This document shows positions 42,443-54,167 of a stretch of 64,000 nucleotides of DNA, piece after piece. How positions within the stretch are numbered: position 1 is the first letter of the stretch; each line of letters begins with the position of its first letter. Source of the stretch: Erpobdella octoculata (taxonomy: Eukaryota > Annelida > Clitellata > Hirudinida > Erpobdellidae). The DNA lies in assembly GCA_963978895.1 (NCBI GenBank), contig OZ022238.1, positions 33,595,093-33,659,092 of the forward strand, read 5' to 3'. Made by a program: the position numbers and the translations under genes. The notes beneath the pieces are model-generated. The model did no database searches, was not told the DNA's origin, and was given only the letters and a program-made list of their open reading frames with translations.

Positions 42443-42519
42443 TGTTTGTGCATATATAATGTGTGTATATATATTTCTTCTTTTATATATATATACTTCT
42501 TACAACCGCTGCCCAAAAT

Positions 42520-42684
42520 GTTTTTGTCCATAAAACACTAACGGATTAACAAATTTTTTTAAAACTTGACACAAACCACTGCTTGATTAATCTACATAAG
42601 TGTACCAAATTTCAATAAAATCTGTTCCGCCTTTTACATTAAAAACGTGGATATAAATATATACATTCATTTTTATATTTAAGA
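42520..42684 (-). mobile_element. Helitron 5' terminus
   Basis: On the minus strand it begins TCTTAAATATAAAAATGAAT and continues GGCGGAACAGATTTTATTG then AAATTTGGTACACTTATG. TC at the end, preceded by A, is the Helitron 5' signature. 61380-61543 is a second copy with the same layout. The terminus lies 120 bp upstream of the INTS14 start codon. Confidence 0.65.
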
Positions 42685-42804
42685 TATTCATAAAACTTCT
42701 ATGTTGTGTTTAGTTATAAATTGGTAGGCGGAGCTTATATCGGCATTTGTTATCGTTGGGCCAACGGCCATTGTCGGGAGAGATTCTGCGGGAATATCGT
42801 ATCA

Positions 42805-42978
42805 ATGCCTACTGTAATTCTGTTGGATTTATCTTATTCTTTGAGCCGGCCGATTAATTCTTGTTGTGAAGATGTTGTAGACATCGATGTAATTACAAGA
42901 TATCAACTGGCGATCTTGGGAATCAATTCATTTTTAGACTATTTGAGCCAGAAGAGTAAATTAGAATTTGTTTCGCTG
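42805..42978 (+). CDS. INTS14: Integrator complex subunit 14 homologue, exon 1
   Basis: INTS14 is a VWA-domain subunit of the nuclear Integrator complex, which cleaves snRNA and other nascent transcripts. This exon encodes the N-terminus, 58 codons from ATG 42805: MPTVILLDLSYSLSRPI, then RYQLAILGINSFLDYLS and KLEFVSL. The DLSYS motif fits the MIDAS DxSxS metal site of VWA domains. It ends in phase 0 at a GCTG|GTATGA donor. The start is supported by position and by agreement with the family's MPT(V) N-terminus. The upstream 120 bp is unusually G+C rich for the window and may be 5' UTR or promoter. Confidence 0.85.
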
Positions 42979-43016
42979 GTATGACTATACATTTTTCTTA
43001 CTTATACTGAGTTATG

Positions 43017-45020
43017 GGCAATCTCCTAGTATAGCGTCCTGGGCCGATTTCGATACCGAAACCAGGGAATTACAGCATTCATAAAATCAACAACAGAATA
43101 GCAATAAAACGCATTAAAAAGAATATTTTGACAGAAAAACTCTTTAAAAGTCACTTTGAACAAATATACTTGGCAGTTGAGTGCCAATACACTGAGTGCT
43201 ACAGTTATAAACACAAGTGCGATTAAAAGTAAAGATAAACTAATAGTGTAGGCAGTCGCCTAAAAATATAAGATTTTTTAAATTAAATTAAACAAATATT
43301 CATATAAAGATATAAAATCTGAGTTCAAATATACCACCAAATCTTAAAAAAGTTTATATTTAATAAAAAATCCAATCGAGATGAATGCAGCGCGATAGAA
43401 ACATTCAAAGCGTTAGGCTGTTAAAAACTGGTTCAAACGACCTAGCTCAGTTTGCATAGGCTTACATAGAGCATTGAGTGCAAAACGCTGAAAAGCATAG
43501 CGTGTAAGAGTTATAAATTTGAATTCAAAAGTCATTAGATGTTGTAATATTTATTTTTAAATTTGTATTTATAAAATAACAAAAGAATGTAATATTAAAA
43601 AAATCAGATAAAGTAGTTCTTTAAATGTCGAAAGTCAGATACCCTGTGATCACGTCTGCTATTAAACTTTCCGTCTGTAGGTCATAGTCATTTGAAATTT
43701 TAATATCTTGTTGTTGATAAAAGGAACTTTCATTTAAAACAAAATCTAGAATTTATGGCTGTTACATAAACCCACATGCGCTCTGATTTACAATGAAGTG
43801 GATTTGTTTGAGTCAAAATTTTTATTTGTAGACAAATTAGTAGACATTTGAAATTTTAATATCTTGTAGCAGATAAAATGAACTTTTATTTAAAACAAAA
43901 GCTAGAACATTTCAAGGTCTAATAAAAAGTTATTGAGCTATGAAAGTTGGGTTGTAACCGTTGTTGCATGAGCCCATATGCACTCAGATTTACAAGGAAC
44001 TGCACTTTTTTCACACAAAGTTTAAATATGTAGGCAAATTAGTAGACATTTGAAATTTTAATATGTTATAGTCAATATAATAAACTTTCATTTAAAACAA
44101 CAACTAAAAACGTTTAATTAGCCATAAAAAAGTTATTAACCATGGCATTAACAAAATTTTTTGCTGTTACTGCGCTTAAGAACCGTTGATTTACCACGGC
44201 TGCCCCATTTGTTTTAGATGGACTTATCAACTTGGGCAAGTTATTACCATGCTCTGCAAGGTCGTAAAACAATAATATTTAACCATCTTAAAGTAATAAA
44301 GTCAATCTGATTTTTCAAAAAAAAAAATTTAACAAATAGGTAAGGAGCTAGACACAAAAGCATAAACAAGTGACTTTGAATTAAAGTTCAAGGAAAATGA
44401 ACTGTGCTATATTCTTTATTTATAGATTTTTGGATCAAGGTATCTTTTACAAGCATTTTTATATAATTATTTTTATTGGGAGTTTATTTGTTCGCTAGAT
44501 ATATGCTTTCACGTAACACCCTGTTAACCTCATCAACTTCCCTGGGACGGTTTTGAGTGTCCAATGTTCTGGCCTTGTGCGCTGGGGTACATTTATTTTA
44601 TGTGACTGTCTATATTAGTGATAAGAAAAATTGTTTAAATAAAGTTTTAATAAGTTATCAATATTTAAAATATTTAGCAAACTGAATGTCAATGTGCAGC
44701 GGTTGATGCAACGCCTACATTTTAGTAACAAAATTATTTAATTATTAGTTTTAAGTTTATTATGTTTATTTGAATTTAATTTTTATTAAAGATTTCTTAT
44801 TTTCAATTATTTCTTTATTTCTTCTTCAAACATTTTACTTCTGGCCAGTTCTGGGGCTACGGATCTTTACCGGGAACTACTTAGCTGCCGATTTTTAAAT
44901 GTAGCTAAAATACTATATTAATTTATTTTTAAATGTGTACTGTTTAAATTAGTTTTTTATTGTGTTTGTACTGTAAATTCGCAACAAAATTTACCCAGGA
45001 CGCTATACTAGGAGATTATC
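43017..45020. mobile_element. 2004-bp TIR element in INTS14 intron 1, 8-bp duplication GAGTTATG
   Basis: The ends are GGCAATCTCCTAGTATAGC.. and the complement of ..CTATACTAGGAGATTATC, matching 25 of 27 bp inward to TCCTGGG. GAGTTATG occurs at 43009-43016 and 45021-45028. There is no transposase. Inside are three ~160-200-bp direct repeats around CATTTGAAATTTTAATAT (about 43690, 43850, 44047). An 8-bp duplication with GG-starting TIRs would suit Merlin, P or hAT; undecided. The insertion starts 31 bp after the exon 1 donor. Confidence 0.85.
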
Positions 45021-45752
45021 GAGTTATGTTGTTATACTTATTATTTCTTTACTTTTTGGTAAACTGTTTAAACAGTTTTTGGATACTAACATAATAAATT
45101 ATTTTTGTTAATTTTAATTTTACTCAATTTTTCACCATATCTGACATCATTAAAAAGATTTTTTGAATGCAAATGTAATAGGCTGGTATTATACTCACGA
45201 AGGCCGCTGTGCAAATCAAAATGATGGCATAAACTCAAAAGTAAACAGTGACGTTATTGTTTGCATGTATGAGTCTTGTTCATATATGCGAACTGTTAAA
45301 ATGCGACCATAATTGCAATCCAGTGGGTAAAAAGCAAACCATATTGTGATCCATTGTGTCGAACGTTATTTGTAACTGTGACCCAATCCATTGTATAAAA
45401 GTGAACGTTATTGCATTTCTTTTTTGTAAAAGCAAACTTAGAAACATAATGCAAAAAAAAATATGTAAATTTTTTTATTTTATTTTACCTTAACCGTAGA
45501 GATTGTTATATGCTTGATAAAGGTGGTAAAGATTACACAGCATCACACAATATTCTCTGTTTGACACGAGTTGATTTTTAAGCATTTCATAGAGGTGAGC
45601 GGTGGTGAATGAACACTGACACCTTTAAAAATGATAAAATTATTACCAGCAGTAATAAACGCAACCATTCAATACAACCTGGTGGTACTGAATAGTGTGC
45701 TTCATGGGCCAGGCCTTGAATTTTATTGTGTTCAAATTTGTAAGGTTTGAAG

Positions 45753-46061
45753 TCAAGCCTGAACGGGCCAGGATTTTTTGCTGAGTATAGGGATTTTAAG
45801 CCTGGCTACTACAATAATCGGGGCAGCCCAGTTGCTGTAACCCTTCTTTAGAACTCTCTCTTGCACCAAATGTTCCAGCTCTATGTTAACAGCTTCTTCC
45901 TGAGCAAATGGAATTTTTCTCTGTCTACAGAAGATCACACATATTCCTTGCTTGACTTCCAGCTGTGCCATCTTTTTGCATTTTCTCAGCTCTTTTTTGA
46001 AAACATCAATATATCTCATGATGTCAACATAGCGTGTTTTCTCGGACAACTTAAATTTCAT
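45753..46061 (-). pseudogene. Ty3/gypsy reverse transcriptase N-terminal fragment
   Basis: The minus strand reads FCRQRKIPFAQEEAVNIELE, then LVQERVLKKGYSNWAAPIIV. R-x-(V/I)PFA ... EL-x-L-x3-G(V)-SNWAAPIV is the segment preceding RT motif 1 in gypsy polymerases. It stops soon after, with no catalytic motifs. Lies in INTS14 intron 1, antisense. Confidence 0.75.
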
Positions 46062-46985
46062 TTGTTTTTATTCTACTAAACAAATCTTATCTGTTTTTAT
46101 GCTGTATTTTATCTCGTCTCACTGGATTGTTCTTTTTACGATACCTTCTAACATGGATCTTAATTGAATTAACTGGTCAAGTTTTCTGTTATCGCTCACC
46201 TGCACTGATGTCTACCGAAATAATTGTTTACACATCGGACGACCTCTTCAAACCTGCTCAGTATATGGCCATCAAATTAAAGTGATCTGTGAGAAACAAC
46301 CTGTTTTGAAACGTAGATGTAATGTTGTAACTTGGATCACAAAATATAGCAGACCTGTGAATATCGGTGAAGACGAAGTCCTGAAAAACATCTTTAGAAC
46401 TACAATGGGGGACAAATCATAAATGCTGCTATCAAGAGTTATTGATCTCTATATTGAGGAAAAATTAAAATTAGGGAAGTGTCAGAATGAAACAAATTGG
46501 GTGATTTTAGCAGCAGATTACTCATCATTCCTTGTTAATGACAGCCACCTGGGTGTAACAGGAAAATATGAAAGCAAACAACAAAAGATACCAAAAGTTG
46601 CAGTGTAGGATCATCGAGATATGAAGGTAGTTGTTTGATTCTATGAAGATGGAAGTAAAAAGCCATAAAAAATACAAGGAATTGTTTGCAACCCAGTTGT
46701 GTGTAACAAGATATGCTGAAAATCCAAATAATTTTCATTGTTATATATGAATAAAAATAAATGTTTTGGCTTGCAGAACATTCACTATATGATAACAATT
46801 GAGTTATGTGTCCTGGGCTAAATTAAACCAATTCCATTTTAGCTAACTAAAACTAAATAACATAGAAATTGTTTCTTCAAAAACTAGCTAAAACTAAAAT
46901 GACTCGTGGAACTAAAATATCACTTCTTGTTATCCTTCTGCACTGATGTTGCATAAAATTTATTTATTTCTAATTCAATTTTTAG

Positions 46986-47156
46986 GTGGTTTTCAATTCA
47001 ACTTATCAGCAGCTTGTGCCATTTACACGTGATTATAATGAGATTAAGTCAACATTATCATCAATTAGAGAATGGGGTAAAACTTTCTTGGATGTTGGTC
47101 TGGAAGGAGCTCAAAAAGTGCTTGCCCAAGATTGGGGATTTTTAACTGCATCACAG
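46986..47156 (+). CDS. INTS14: INTS14 homologue, exon 2
   Basis: 57 codons, phase 0 at both ends: after a TTTTTAG acceptor VVFNSTYQQLVPFTRDYNEI, then WGKTFLDVGLEGAQKVLAQ and DWGFLTASQ up to CAG|GTTGGT. VPFTRDYN is the most diagnostic INTS14 block in the window. It continues the VWA domain from exon 1 (…EFVSL + VVF) with no gap. Confidence 0.88.
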
Positions 47157-47397
47157 GTTGGTGGTTAATCTCTATGTACTAGAAATATTTGGTCAAAAAT
47201 GACTTTTTGTTTTTATCAATCAAAAATGACGTTTTTTTTGTTTTTATCGAACTGTCAGATTATTTAAATGTGGTAATTAGACAATAGGGTTGCTCTACCT
47301 ACTCAGCAATATTAAAAAATGTTTAATGCTTTTGGATCAAACCTGGTTCAAGCAAATTAAAATCACAATATTTTATGTCATGCTATTGTAAGACAGC

Positions 47398-47634
47398 TTA
47401 AATATCTGGTGATGTTTTCTTTTGAACAATAAATCCAGCATAACATTTGATGTAATCGGATAACCTCTTGCATAATAAGCTCACGTAAAAATATATTGGA
47501 TCCTTAGGACTGACGAGGCGCGTTGTTAAATTGATTCCGCTAGTGAATTCTGGTGTTAATCCTGCTCTAAGAATAGAGTCAAGCGTAAGATGGCATGAGC
47601 CTGGGCCAATAGAAGCAAAGTGTTCCAAATAAAT
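47398..47634 (-). CDS. Unidentified candidate terminal exon, antisense in INTS14 intron 2
   Basis: After a TTTTTTTACAG acceptor the minus strand codes 78 residues and a stop: IYLEHFASIGPGSCHLTLDS, ILRAGLTPEFTSGINLTTRL, VSPKDPIYFYVSLLCKRLSD and so on. Composition is protein-like with no stop. A possible upstream exon (to about 47690, AVDKIGLQCAYA, donor GTAAGA) is only 50 bp away, shorter than usual for an intron. I do not recognise the product; it could be host gene or transposon. Confidence 0.4.
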   Translation of the reverse strand: MYLEHFASIGPGSCHLTLDSILRAGLTPEFTSGINLTTRLVSPKDPIYFYVSLLCKRLSDYIKCYAGFIVQKKTSPDI

Positions 47635-48224
47635 CTGTAAAAAAATGTGCCCACAGTGTAAAATTGCATAACACCTTTTCTTACATGCATATGCGCACTG
47701 CAGACCTATTTTATCAACTGCAGGTGTACTCAAATGTTATGTAGACACAGAAATTCAATATGTAATGTAACTGAAATTTTATGCCATCTTATTTCAGCAA
47801 TGTTGTTATGAAAAGGCTATGAAATATTTCAAATATTATAAAATCAATTTCAAATAAATAAAGTAAAACAAAGTTAAAATTAAAAATGGTTAAAATTAGA
47901 TGGCTGCTGTAGGGCAATCATGAACATTATTTGAAGAAAAAAATTTATCGATGGTGGAAAACAATAGATAGAAGAAACCACTTTAAGAACCTCTGGTTTA
48001 AGGACAAATAAAAGCATAAGCTGTCAAAGAGACACTTGATTGTAAAAGAGGTTTGATTAAAACTGTTGACACGAAAAAGATTTTAAAGCTGTTGTCTAAA
48101 AGACTGAGGAAACCAACATTTGGTCTCTCACGTTATCAGGCAGACTGTTCCTGCAGTTGATCAAAATGTTGAGTCTCTTTGATCTGCTAACACTTGTTGA
48201 AATATATAATTGTTTTTTTTTAAT

Positions 48225-48426
48225 TTAGAGATGGGAATCGAACCCTTTTTTGAGATCGGTTAATATAGAGAGCGGGAATGGGAGAGCGAGCAGGAACATG
48301 AGAATGAGTAGGAACGGGAGAGCAAGCGGGAATGGAAAAGCGACCGGGAACGGGAGAGCAAGCGGGAGAGAGAGAAAAAGATAGAAAAACTCTAAAAACT
48401 CCAGGCAACGCCGGGTACCCCGCTTG
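48225..48426 (+). mobile_element. Helitron-like 3' end with GGGAGAGCRAGC minisatellite
   Basis: GAGCGGGAATGGGAGAGCGAGC-type repeats lead to AACTCCAGGCAACGCCGGGT then ACCCCGCTTG. The G/C-rich hairpin (a CCGGG stem) followed by a four-base terminus near T resembles Helitron 3' ends, here CTTG rather than CTAG. Same family as 57.9, 58.2 and 61.9 kb. Confidence 0.6.
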
Positions 48427-48829
48427 TTCTATCTAAAAAATATTCAATTCTAATGTTTCCATTATTAGTATACCATTTCACTAACTGAAAATTAATCTAC
48501 ATATTTAAAACGAACATAAACTCAAAACTTAATGTTTCATATTTCATTTGAGGAAAATAAGAATTTCCAGCTTGTTTTTTGACATGTTTGGCGCCAGTAA
48601 ATCTTTGCCCATGTAAACTTGCCTTAATAACTTTTACGGATCTTGCATGTTTCATGCAATTTTTATCATTTTATTTAGCACCTTTTGTAAATTTAATACT
48701 TTTCAAACAAATGAAAAAACTGCTAAACAAACAACATGTTCTTATACAAACTGAAACAAACAAAAAATAAAAGTAGCAGCGAAGGCATGTAGGCTTTCAA
48801 AAATATACAATAACGATATTAGGCACAGC

Positions 48830-50470
48830 TAGTGTTACTTAAGTTTTTACTTTAATTTCAATTTCTATTAACAGAAATTACCTCTATTTTTATTTTTTAC
48901 CCTATTTCGGTTTTAATTGTATTTCAGTTATTTAATAAATTTCAGTTTCAATTTTCGTTTTTCAGGCGTATTGCAGTATTGAAACATACAAGACAATGCT
49001 TTATTTATAATAACATAAATTCATAGCATTTTTGTCATAATATGAATAAATTAAAATAACTTAAACTTCACATAGTCAACGAAATATAATCATAATTAAG
49101 ATAACTATATTGGAAACAGCTATCAGATATTTTTATTTGTTTATCATCGCATATTGGTTGTAACTTTTGATCGTGCTTATAGCTGAGGTTGTATTATTCA
49201 TCCAATTTAAAAAATAGCAGTGCACCTAATACTAGTATAAATCTTTACCAAAAGTTCTACCATTAAAATTCAATGACAATGAACTAGAGCTAGACTGAAA
49301 CTCGGTTACGGTTTCGGCACCGAAACTAGGCTTAAAACAGGTTTCGGTTTCGGCTGCTCTGGTTTCGGTAAAGTTTCGGTGTATTTTCTGCTAGGTTTCG
49401 GCGTAAACTGAAACTGAACCTACTAAAAATTAAAAGTTGTTCAACGTGTTTATTTGAGTAGTTTAGTTTTGAATGTGTATTGTATAAATCTGTTTATATG
49501 TGTGACTGTATGTGTATATATATATATTTATACAATTGGGTTTAACAACAAAAATAATCGGTGCTGATTAAACTTTTTCTGAAAAACTACCCACTTAAAA
49601 TTTGTATATTATCTAGTGAAAGATCGATTTGTAAGCATAGAATATGTAACCATAACAGCAGATTTCTGGAGTTCCGGTATAGATTTTGATGTGACTGTTA
49701 TTGAATCCCTTATAACGAGTACGACAACTAATAAACAAATCCTTTACTGTGCAGTGAATGAAAGTTGAAATAATAGAAATAAAAATGACATCAAAGGAAA
49801 CGTCGGCATTTTAAAAACATTCTTCAGTCATTCGCGAATGAAAGTAAAGTATTGATTGAAAGAAAATTAAATTGATAAAAGAATATAAAAATGACATCAA
49901 AGAATTGAGCGGCATGTTTTGAAAATTAATTATCACCGCGAGCGCGCATGCAAGCAGCAAAACACACGCTTGTATTATGGTGGTATGTTTCGGAACAAGC
50001 ATTTTCACTAAAGAAATAGTAATTATAAAATAATCGACGTCATAATCGGTATCGGCAATTTTAATAATCGGCTATATGCGGTATCGGCATAATCGGCAAA
50101 AAGTCATATCAGAACAGCCTTAATCAAAACCCTCAGCCCAGCACTTTAAGACAACTTTCACATGCAGATTTTTATTAGAGATCCATAAACAGGCAAGCAA
50201 TAAAAATTTCGTAATACCGAAACTGTGGGTAATAGCTGCTTAATAAACTACATTTAGTTTTTTTGGAGTCATTTGAGAAAATTGTGTTTAAGTTTTTCTC
50301 ATTTCAGTTTTTATTTCCATTTTGCCTCTTTTAATTTTGATAAAGTCTTGTCTATTTCAAGCTCGTTTCCTTATTTTCAGCAATTTCCGTTTTAATTTCC
50401 ATTAACGGAATTATTTTGAATCCATTAACGGATAATTCCATTTCAGTTTCCATTAACTTAAATAGCGCTC
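48830..50470. mobile_element. Probable hAT-type element in INTS14 intron 2 (7/8 duplication)
   Basis: Left TAGTGTTACTTAAGTT and right (complement) GAGCGCTATTTAAGTT match 12/16. Flanks are GGCACAGC (48822-48829) and GGCACAAC (50471-50478). Subterminal repeats of TTTCAGTT/TTAATTTC type line both ends. Inside lie TTTCGGT-rich sequence (49290-49400) and the 49722-49928 repeat, i.e. nested insertions. No transposase. Confidence 0.55.
49722..49928. repeat. Dispersed repeat (copy of 2929-3138)
   Basis: Near-identical to 2929-3138 as described there. Confidence 0.7.
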
Positions 50471-50730
50471 GGCACAACAAACAATTATTTTTAGTTCAAT
50501 AGTGAAACTTAACATTGGTGAAAATTTTTTGGTTTGATGGGATTAGTTATGGATTCGGTTCTTTACTAGAAAAACCAAGTTCGGGTTTGGTTCAGTCGAA
50601 AGCAAGGTTCGGTAAAAAGTAGGATTCGAGTTTGATGTGTTCAGTTCGGGTTCAGTTCGATTACTATATCTAGTTTGAATATTAGTTCTATAAAAACTGT
50701 TTAAAATATATAGCTAATTTTTATTTGCAG

Positions 50731-51104
50731 ATTATTTTGGTTACAGATGGCAGAGAGGGATTTAGCCAGAATTCATTATATTGGTTGGCAAAGAAGCTGT
50801 CAGATCCAACAATTAAATCGTTATTTCCATTTCAATTTCAAAATAAGTTGTTGATAGGTTGTCTATCATGTGAATCTTCAGAAGCTAGCCACAATTTTAC
50901 TTGTTCAGTTTATACTCAATTAATCAAAAAAGGAGGTTTTTTAAGTGGAGAACTCTTTACTCCTGACAAAGTTATTTCTGCAGTTTCAGTAAGAGATATG
51001 TTTATTGAAATGGCAAAGAAACATTATGTGCCATTTACCACAATTCTTCAATGTGGTCACTTGAGCAGTTCTGTTAGTCTATTTCCACCACCTCACAACT
51101 CAAG
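50731..51104 (+). CDS. INTS14: INTS14 homologue, exon 3
   Basis: After TTATTTGCAG the exon reads IILVTDGREGFSQNSL, LFPFQFQNKLLIGCLS, GELFTPDKVISAVSVRDM and YVPFTTILQCGHLSSSVSLF, ending CTCAAG|GTGCAT. ILVTDG (VWA motif), FPF-F-NKL and the CGHL-x4-(V)-x-(V/L)FP block match the end of the INTS14 VWA domain and the start of its beta-barrel region. 374 nt, entering in phase 0 and leaving in phase 2. Compared with relatives remembered for the family, the loop after CLSCES is rather divergent. The remaining C-terminal exons were not found before 64000. Confidence 0.88.
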
Positions 51105-51493
51105 GTGCATTTGATATTTTAAATATAATTATAAGTATATTTACTGATTTTGATTGTTTCGAAATGCTTTGTTACAGCTAATAAGGCAGAAAGGTATTAT
51201 TTTGTAATTTGTTGGCATTGCTAAAAGTATTATTTTTAGACTTGTGTTGCAGTCACCCCCCTAACAAAATTATGTCAAACAAATTTTACCCCCTCCCCCC
51301 CAACATAAAACAACAAAATAACTAACAATGTTTTATACTGCTGGCTTTTATGCTAAAAATAGAATTGTATGTAGCTATTAAAAGTTCTACAAATAAATTT
51401 TTAATATAGTTTTTAGTCTTGCATAACAGATTTCAAATTGACTATAACAACACTTGAACTTCATGAACAAATTAAGAATTTATATTCTAGCTT

Positions 51494-51775
51494 CTAACAT
51501 CTTCCTATGGAATTCAAATGTTTCTTAATTGTTATAATGGGTATAGTGATTGATTGATAAATTTCTTGTGGAATCGATACACACGACAAGTCAACATCAT
51601 CTTCATCTAACCATTCTGTGCTTAATATCTCTCCATGTGCAATAATTGCCATCAGTTCTATCTGTCTTTTGGCAGCCACTCGCTTTGGTCGAATTCTTTG
51701 CGGTTGAGGAGCATGTGGTAATTGCTTAGCCTTGAGATCGCATTGTCGGTGCTGTTGAACATGCTTCTTCAACAT
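51494..51775 (-). CDS. Unidentified 93-residue ORF
   Basis: MLKKHVQQHRQCDLKAKQLP then HAPQPQRIRPKRVAAKRQIE and EWLDEDDVDLSCVSIPQEIY. A basic first half and acidic second half, with no recognised domain. Codon use is not obviously repeat-derived and there is no simple-sequence bias, but length and lack of family make it uncertain. Confidence 0.25.
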   Translation of the reverse strand: MLKKHVQQHRQCDLKAKQLPHAPQPQRIRPKRVAAKRQIELMAIIAHGEILSTEWLDEDDVDLSCVSIPQEIYQSITIPIITIKKHLNSIGRC

Positions 51776-52204
51776 GACTTGTGAATATAATAATATATGT
51801 ATATTTATAATGCGCTTTTTAAAGTAAGTCAAAAAAGCTCGTCACGTCAAATCATAATTTTAAGAATGGAGCAACTTCCTGAAACCGCCGAGGTCTAATG
51901 CTGGATTCCTCAGGTCAGCAGATAGGTTGTTCAAAGCAACATAGAGGTGACAAATTTTGCAGATCCTTTCAAACAACGACAACTGAATGGAAGGACAGTA
52001 CAGATCATATGAAAGAATTTTAAATGCCTTTGCCGATCGAGGTAGCTTGTTGTCAAACTTTAAAGACTGAATACAATAGCTTTAAAGTGTGGGATCTTAT
52101 GGTTTTACCTTACAATTTTAGGTCAATCAGATTTATTTAATCTATATTTCAGTTTGAAGTATAAATCAAAATATGACACAGTTAACGATTATCTTTTTCT
52201 CCCA

Positions 52205-52525
52205 ATGCTTTTATCTACTCGTCGTCTCTGTTTGTCTTTCTGTTTCTCTGTCTGTTTCAAATCTTGCAATCAATTTTTGAGTCACTTCCTGATGATAGAT
52301 TTTTTTCAAATTTTGCATACATGCTCAAAATAGAAGACAATGCAATATTTAATTATTAGTTTTACAATAAGTCAATTAATTTAGTTAATTTTAATTAATT
52401 TCATTTATATATGGTAATATAAAATTTTTTATAGTAATATAAGAAAAAATTGATTGCAAAATTTGTGTTTTAATTACATATAAAAGCATTGGGTTTTAAA
52501 AATTCGTTTTTAATTTACTTGTTTG
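52205..52525 (-). repeat. hAT-family 3' region (copy of 26998-27395)
   Basis: It matches the 27-kb copy through the CTGTCTGTTTC microsatellite, TTGAGTCACTTCCTGATG and TTAATTTACTTG. It then ends exactly where coding would begin, so this copy is truncated. Confidence 0.7.
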
Positions 52526-52699
52526 ATTTATTAACTCTTGCAAAAAATACATTTGTGACGACTCCGCCTTTGCGAAAGTCGCTACTGCCGGAGAAACTTC
52601 GATCGATTAACTTCTAAAACACAGCCAAACACTTTCTTGTTAACTACTATTTATTTTATTATCGATTAATGTCCAAAAATATGAAATACTATCAATTAA

Positions 52700-54167
52700 C
52701 CCGTTTTAGACCATCGTACGTTTTACGAACACACTTATTTTTGGCGTTGCATAAAATTAAGCTGTAATTTGTTTTCTGTTAAAAGTTTTTTTTTATGTTA
52801 AGAAAGCTTCAATACACTGTATAAATTTTTTTAAATAATTTTTTTATTTGTATTAAGTATTTTAATCTGGGTTAGAATATGAGCATTTTCAAGGTTTTCG
52901 ACCGATATTACTTTAAAAATTTATTATGCTAATTTCATGAGAGTTATCATAACAAAAGTTTGAAAAATCGAAAGAGGATGTACTCAAAAGTAAACAATAA
53001 CGTTAATTAAATTTTATTGTGTTTACACTAACCCACAATCTGAACATGTATGAGTCATGCTCGTTCTACGATCGTTGGTCGTATAGAGTACTTTATGCGA
53101 ACGAGTCGAAACTAGTTTATTCAGCTTATAGTTGTGCAGTGGTTGAATTGGTGATAGTGTTTTTTGCAAATTTCATTCTTCGAATGAAATGTTTGTAAAG
53201 TTTAAAAAGGAAAGGCGTCAAACAGAACATTTTTTTACGTTGAAAGAAGCTATGTAACTAATTCTTGATGATGATGATAGCATTGAGGTTGACATACTTG
53301 TCATTCTTCCGCCCGGCGCATCATAACATGTGACTGATGAATAAGCAAATGAAGAAGAAATGTTATTCTTTGTAATATATCCGGGAAGGTAGAAGTTGAT
53401 TATACTAATGATGGGATGGGATTAAACTGAGTCGGTACTTTGGGTGAAGAAATGTAGGTCGCAAATACGGTCAGTTCAATGCCGCGGCAACCAAAACGCT
53501 AAAAACGATTGAAATGCACTTGGACCAAAAAGAGTCATTTGAATAGCCACTTTTAAAACAGTCTATATATAACGAGTTTGAAACACCACAATGGTGCTTT
53601 GCTTGAAAACCCCCATATAGGCTGTTTAGGTTGTTTTATACCGATGAAATGAATTCATGCACGGTTGAAAAAACAAAACGATAGGAAAGATTCAGCAACT
53701 GGCCATGGTCACGAACTGGAAAAGGTGAAAACAGTAGGTCGCTACAAGCTGGAAAATTGTGGCAAAACGCTGTACATGTGGGCCAAGTGCGGCAAACGAC
53801 TTCATCGGAATTGTTTTGGTGCTTTCTGAAACGACTATCATGAACTGCTTGACTGATTTATTGAATGTTAAATTTTTGGATTTTATTGAACTGTGTTACT
53901 GATAAAGTCAGAAATGTGTTTTTAGCTTTTCTGTTTATAGCCTAAAATTTATATTATAATTGTTTGCGTTGAGAAAAAAAAGAAATTGACTTTTAAACAT
54001 TTTGTCATTTTCAGTAGTCTATACGACCACCGTTCGAAAAACGAGCATAGAGAATTTTCAAAGTTTTCTTTCAAATAAAAAATAATTAAAAATAAATCTG
54101 TTAAAACATTGAAATAACAAAAAAAAATAATAGAAATCTAATTAATAAAGTTTTGGACCTAAACGGG
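52700..54167 (+). mobile_element. piggyBac-like element, 1468 bp, flanked by TTAA
   Basis: TTAA (52696-52699) precedes CCCGTTTTAGACCA. The other end, TGGACCTAAACGGG, is followed by TTAA (54168-54171). TTAA duplications plus CCC-starting TIRs are diagnostic for piggyBac. Internal + strand sequence holds decayed pieces of both transposase ends: LILDDDDSIEVDILVILPPG near 53255-53330 and a C-terminal cysteine-rich tail LENCGKTLYMWAKCGKRLHR near 53745-53810. The DDD catalytic core has been deleted, so it is non-autonomous. Confidence 0.88.
53245..53860 (+). pseudogene. piggyBac transposase remnants (N- and C-terminal pieces)
   Basis: The N-terminal acidic block (DDDDSIEVDI ... LPPG ... VTDE) contains in-frame stops. 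A middle piece (ANTVSSMPRQPKR) resembles the segment before the MGGVD motif. The C-terminal C-x2-C ... C-x2-C ... H-x3-C like tail ends near 53830. All are frameshifted or interrupted. Confidence 0.6.

Noticed and set aside
45190..45400. Similarity of TACTCAAAAGTAAACA-type sequence to 52980-53070
   Set aside because: The match is short and patchy; insufficient to call a piggyBac-derived MITE.
46423..46608. 61-codon + strand ORF in INTS14 intron 1
   Set aside because: It could be an exon, but no recognised domain, no clear splice sites in phase with exons 1 and 2, and exons 1-2 already join without a gap.
49290..49400. TTTCGGT-rich stretch as a separate element end
   Set aside because: Repetitive look only; no matching opposite end or duplication was found.
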